From contig DATKRK010000334.1 in assembly GCA_035532215.1 (NCBI GenBank), forward strand, positions 1 through 6,269: a stretch of DNA of 6,269 nt, read 5' to 3'. The notes beneath the pieces are model-generated. The model saw only the letters and a list, made by a program, of their open reading frames with translations, ran no database searches and was not told where the DNA came from. Source of the DNA: JAICIG01 sp035532215. GTDB lineage: Bacteria; Planctomycetota; Planctomycetia; Pirellulales; JAICIG01. The stretch's first letter is position 1. The number at the start of each line of letters is the position of its first letter. The position numbers and the translations under genes were made by a program. This document shows positions 4,929 to 6,269 of the stretch, in pieces.

Positions 4929-5114
4929 CTATTGCTCCCGGCTTCCAAAATTGCGCCCTAACGCCCGCTCCAGCCTCTCGACCACCAACCCATCTTGCCC
5001 CTCAATCGCTCGTCTCCGTCGATCCTGGCGAACCGCCAAGCCGCTGCGGCGGTCAGCCGAATCGAGGCGAGCAATCCAGCAGCGGTCGTTCTCGACCAGC
5101 CCAGCATTTCGCAA
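4929..5114 (-). CDS. Doubtful 61-aa ORF beside the operon promoter
   Basis: I do not recognise this ORF, which ends two bases before the -35 box. It starts inside the 55-aa zinc-ribbon gene (62-nt overlap) and has no clear ribosome binding site. The composition is basic (DRRRRAIEGQDGLVVERLER). The only support is that a stretch of about 75 nt upstream (around 5248-5325) is a diverged copy, with RAI-GQ-GLVV kept in the same relative frame. That may mean a decayed duplicate rather than a gene. Confidence 0.2.
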   Translation of the reverse strand: MRNAGLVENDRCWIARLDSADRRSGLAVRQDRRRRAIEGQDGLVVERLERALGRNFGSREQ

Positions 5115-5220
5115 AACACTGCTCTGGCGGCGAATCGGTCACCACGCGATTACCGCAGCCCGGACGCGAACAGGTTTTTATCCGCGGATCGATCGCATCG
5201 ACTACGAATGTGCAAAGCAT
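5053..5220 (-). CDS. Small zinc-ribbon protein, 55 aa, phage-like
   Basis: The ATG at 5218-5220 opens a 55-residue frame beginning MLCTFVVDAIDPRIKTCSRP, too short for usual ORF filters. Cysteines at 17, 22, 35, 39 and 50 (CSRPGC, then CFAKC, with TDSPPEQ between) give a compact treble-clef or zinc-ribbon pattern. I associate this pattern with small proteins of planctomycete phage-like elements, a recollection I cannot check here. It follows the longer cysteine-rich gene by 21 bases on the same strand, so they are probably co-transcribed. The ribosome binding site is weak (GGAA about eight bases upstream). In related proteins the motif is usually followed by a longer domain, so this may be a truncated form. 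No function is assigned. Confidence 0.55.
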   Translation of the reverse strand: MLCTFVVDAIDPRIKTCSRPGCGNRVVTDSPPEQCFAKCWAGRERPLLDCSPRFG

Positions 5221-5241
5221 GGTTAGTTCCACATTTGCGAT

Positions 5242-6066
5242 TTAAGCCCCGCTTCCGTCCCTTGACCACCAAGCCGCATTGGCCTGCGATCGCTCTCCAG
5301 ACGCAAACGTGGCGAACCGTTTTTCAGCGCGGCGGCCAATCGACCCATTGCAAGGCCAAGGGCGGCAACACGGCGGTATCGTGCAACTCTTGCCGCGCGC
5401 GGCAAACGCCCCCGCTGGCAGCCAGCCGCTCGACCAGCACAGGGCGGCCGGGCCGACGTGAATGACGGCCTTCTCTCGACCGTCGGCGGCGCGCCGCTCG
5501 AATCGCAACTCGGCGCGCTGCCAGTCGCCACAGTCGGCGAGCAAGAGGTAATATCCGAAGGCGTCCGGCGCCTCGACCGCCAGCGGGCTGAGCAAGTAAT
5601 AGGAGCGATGTCGCGTAGGCGCATCGGGTGGGAACGATAGCAGCCATCGCTTGATCGGCCGGTCTTGCGGCCCCGAACCGCCTTTATTGACCGCCGGCTC
5701 TGCGCCCCAGCGCGGCGGATTGTCGGAGCAGCGCTGGCTCTTCCAAGCCAGCTTGCTCAAAAACGCATTGCGGTCGGCGTTCACCGGGCAGCCGCAATGC
5801 TTGTGCGTACAGCGCTCGCCGTCGAACAGTGGGCAGGCTTTGCAAATCGCGGCGATGCGCTCGATTTCTTCGCGCGAGCGAACGGCTCTCGTCTCGTCGC
5901 CCGTCAACAGCGCTTCGACCGCAAGCGGCGCCTGCGCGAAGACGGCGGCCGTGAAGTTGATCGCCTTGCGCCACAGCGCGGGAGCAATCGGTTGCTCCGG
6001 CGGTGAGAAAGCGGGAGAGGCGCCGCTAGAGCACGCACGAGCAACGGAGTGCGGCCCGCAATTCAT
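5242..6066 (-). CDS. Cysteine-rich zinc-binding protein, phage-like, unknown function
   Basis: The only ordinary start is ATG at 6064-6066, giving 274 aa. Residues about 30-125 form a recognisable unit: PALWRKAINFTAAVFAQAP, a helical segment, then a cysteine cluster (ICKACPLFDGERC, THKHCGC) and KLAWKSQRC, which look like a second zinc ribbon. From about 126 on is a separate, possibly beta-rich part (KRWLLSFPPDAP, SYYLLSPLAVE, YYLLLADCGDW, KAVIHVGPAALCW). The last 50 or so residues are low in pattern. Twenty-one in-frame codons upstream of the ATG encode YRCRFCGFTTRR, completing an N-terminal zinc ribbon with the Cys residues of MNCGPHSVARAC, yet no ATG, GTG or TTG lies there. The true start may be non-canonical or lost. 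There is no signal peptide or membrane segment. Confidence 0.6.
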   Translation of the reverse strand: MNCGPHSVARACSSGASPAFSPPEQPIAPALWRKAINFTAAVFAQAPLAVEALLTGDETRAVRSREEIERIAAICKACPLFDGERCTHKHCGCPVNADRNAFLSKLAWKSQRCSDNPPRWGAEPAVNKGGSGPQDRPIKRWLLSFPPDAPTRHRSYYLLSPLAVEAPDAFGYYLLLADCGDWQRAELRFERRAADGREKAVIHVGPAALCWSSGWLPAGAFAARGKSCTIPPCCRPWPCNGSIGRRAEKRFATFASGERSQANAAWWSRDGSGA

Positions 6067-6179
6067 CCGCCTGGTCGTGAATCCACAAAAGCGGCAACGA
6101 TAAACTCCAGCCGTTTCGGTAGCTTCAACCTATCTTCCGCAAGTCGGTTTGGTAATTTCCGTGAATTTCCCGAGCGGCG

Positions 6180-6269
6180 TCAGGAGCCGTAAGAGTCGGG
6201 ATCGAGTCCCAGCAGGGTGACGACCTGACGCTGCACGGGCGTCAGTTCCGTGACCATCACTCGCGGCTC
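6180..6269 (-). CDS. C-terminal end of a phage-like protein, partial
   Basis: The last 29 codons of a minus-strand gene that begins beyond the window. The end reads VMVTELTPVQRQVVTLLGL, then DPDSYGS and a stop at 6180-6182. This helix followed by a short acidic tail resembles the ends of phage head-maturation or Mu I-type protease proteins (LT-x-E/V-Q...GL-x-x-x-x-Y/F). The match rests on a few residues. The gene stands 47 bases before the zinc-ribbon frame and shares its strand. Confidence 0.45.
   Translation of the reverse strand, partial: EPRVMVTELTPVQRQVVTLLGLDPDSYGS

Larger units (their letters stand above)
392..6269. mobile_element. Integrated element (prophage or integrative element), left part
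   Basis: From the break in the PrsW gene to the end of the window all supported genes lie on the minus strand. They are a large serine recombinase next to the junction, a tyrosine recombinase operon, and small cysteine-rich proteins followed by a phage-like C-terminal fragment. The serine recombinase beside the junction is the likely integrase. No return to PrsW sequence is seen before the last base, so the right boundary is beyond the window. It could also be two nested elements, one for each recombinase type. Confidence 0.6.

Noticed and set aside
4815..5052. A gene of its own between the operon promoter and the 55-aa gene
   Set aside because: Apart from the doubtful 61-aa frame, only promoter, leader hairpin and a decayed-looking repeat are visible.
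392..6269. A second copy of the PrsW junction marking the right end
   Set aside because: No repeat of the CTGTGCGA junction sequence and no return to PrsW coding was found; the right end must be beyond the window.
1..6269. CRISPR array or retron/DGR-type reverse transcriptase
   Set aside because: No regularly spaced direct repeats and no reverse transcriptase motifs are present on either strand.

Overview
The window is GC-rich and carries a PrsW-type membrane protease and cysteine-rich phage-like small proteins of a kind I associate with Planctomycetes (Pirellulales-like). That assignment rests on protein resemblance only, with no marker gene. It appears to show the left end of an integrated element, probably a prophage or an integrative element, inserted into a chromosomal gene. 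The right end of the element is not in view.

Positions 1 to about 391 are host DNA on the plus strand: the membrane part of a PrsW-family intramembrane protease. It is cut just as the EExxK catalytic motif begins. From about 392 onward every convincing gene is on the minus strand. The first (366-2098) is a large serine recombinase with the usual catalytic, recombinase, zinc-ribbon and coiled-coil parts, split by two apparent frameshifts. Its last codons run across the junction into host DNA, as expected if it made the insertion.

Positions 2099-2371 hold no gene but are full of inverted repeats: a 58-nt imperfect repeat in front of the serine recombinase, an intrinsic terminator, a 14-bp-stem hairpin, and a perfect 10-bp palindrome containing GGTAAC.

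Positions 2372-4647 are a tightly coupled minus-strand operon: a small HTH-like protein, a 257-aa protein resembling the core-binding half of an integrase but lacking the catalytic half, a full tyrosine recombinase, and an 85-aa acidic protein. The genes overlap by 3 to 8 nt. A near-consensus sigma-70 promoter (4900-4927) lies about 245 nt before the first start codon. The leader between them holds a 144-nt structure closed by a perfect 11-bp helix (4671-4814). One strand of that helix can pair instead with the bases between the ribosome binding site and the AUG. This looks like a riboswitch or protein-responsive leader of a class I do not recognise, and it is the most interesting signal here.

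Positions 4929-6269 hold phage-like minus-strand genes: a short, doubtful ORF, a 55-aa zinc-ribbon protein, a longer cysteine-rich protein whose N-terminal zinc ribbon has no ordinary start codon, and the C-terminus of a protein that continues past the window. Overall, the element carries two kinds of site-specific recombinase next to phage-type cargo.
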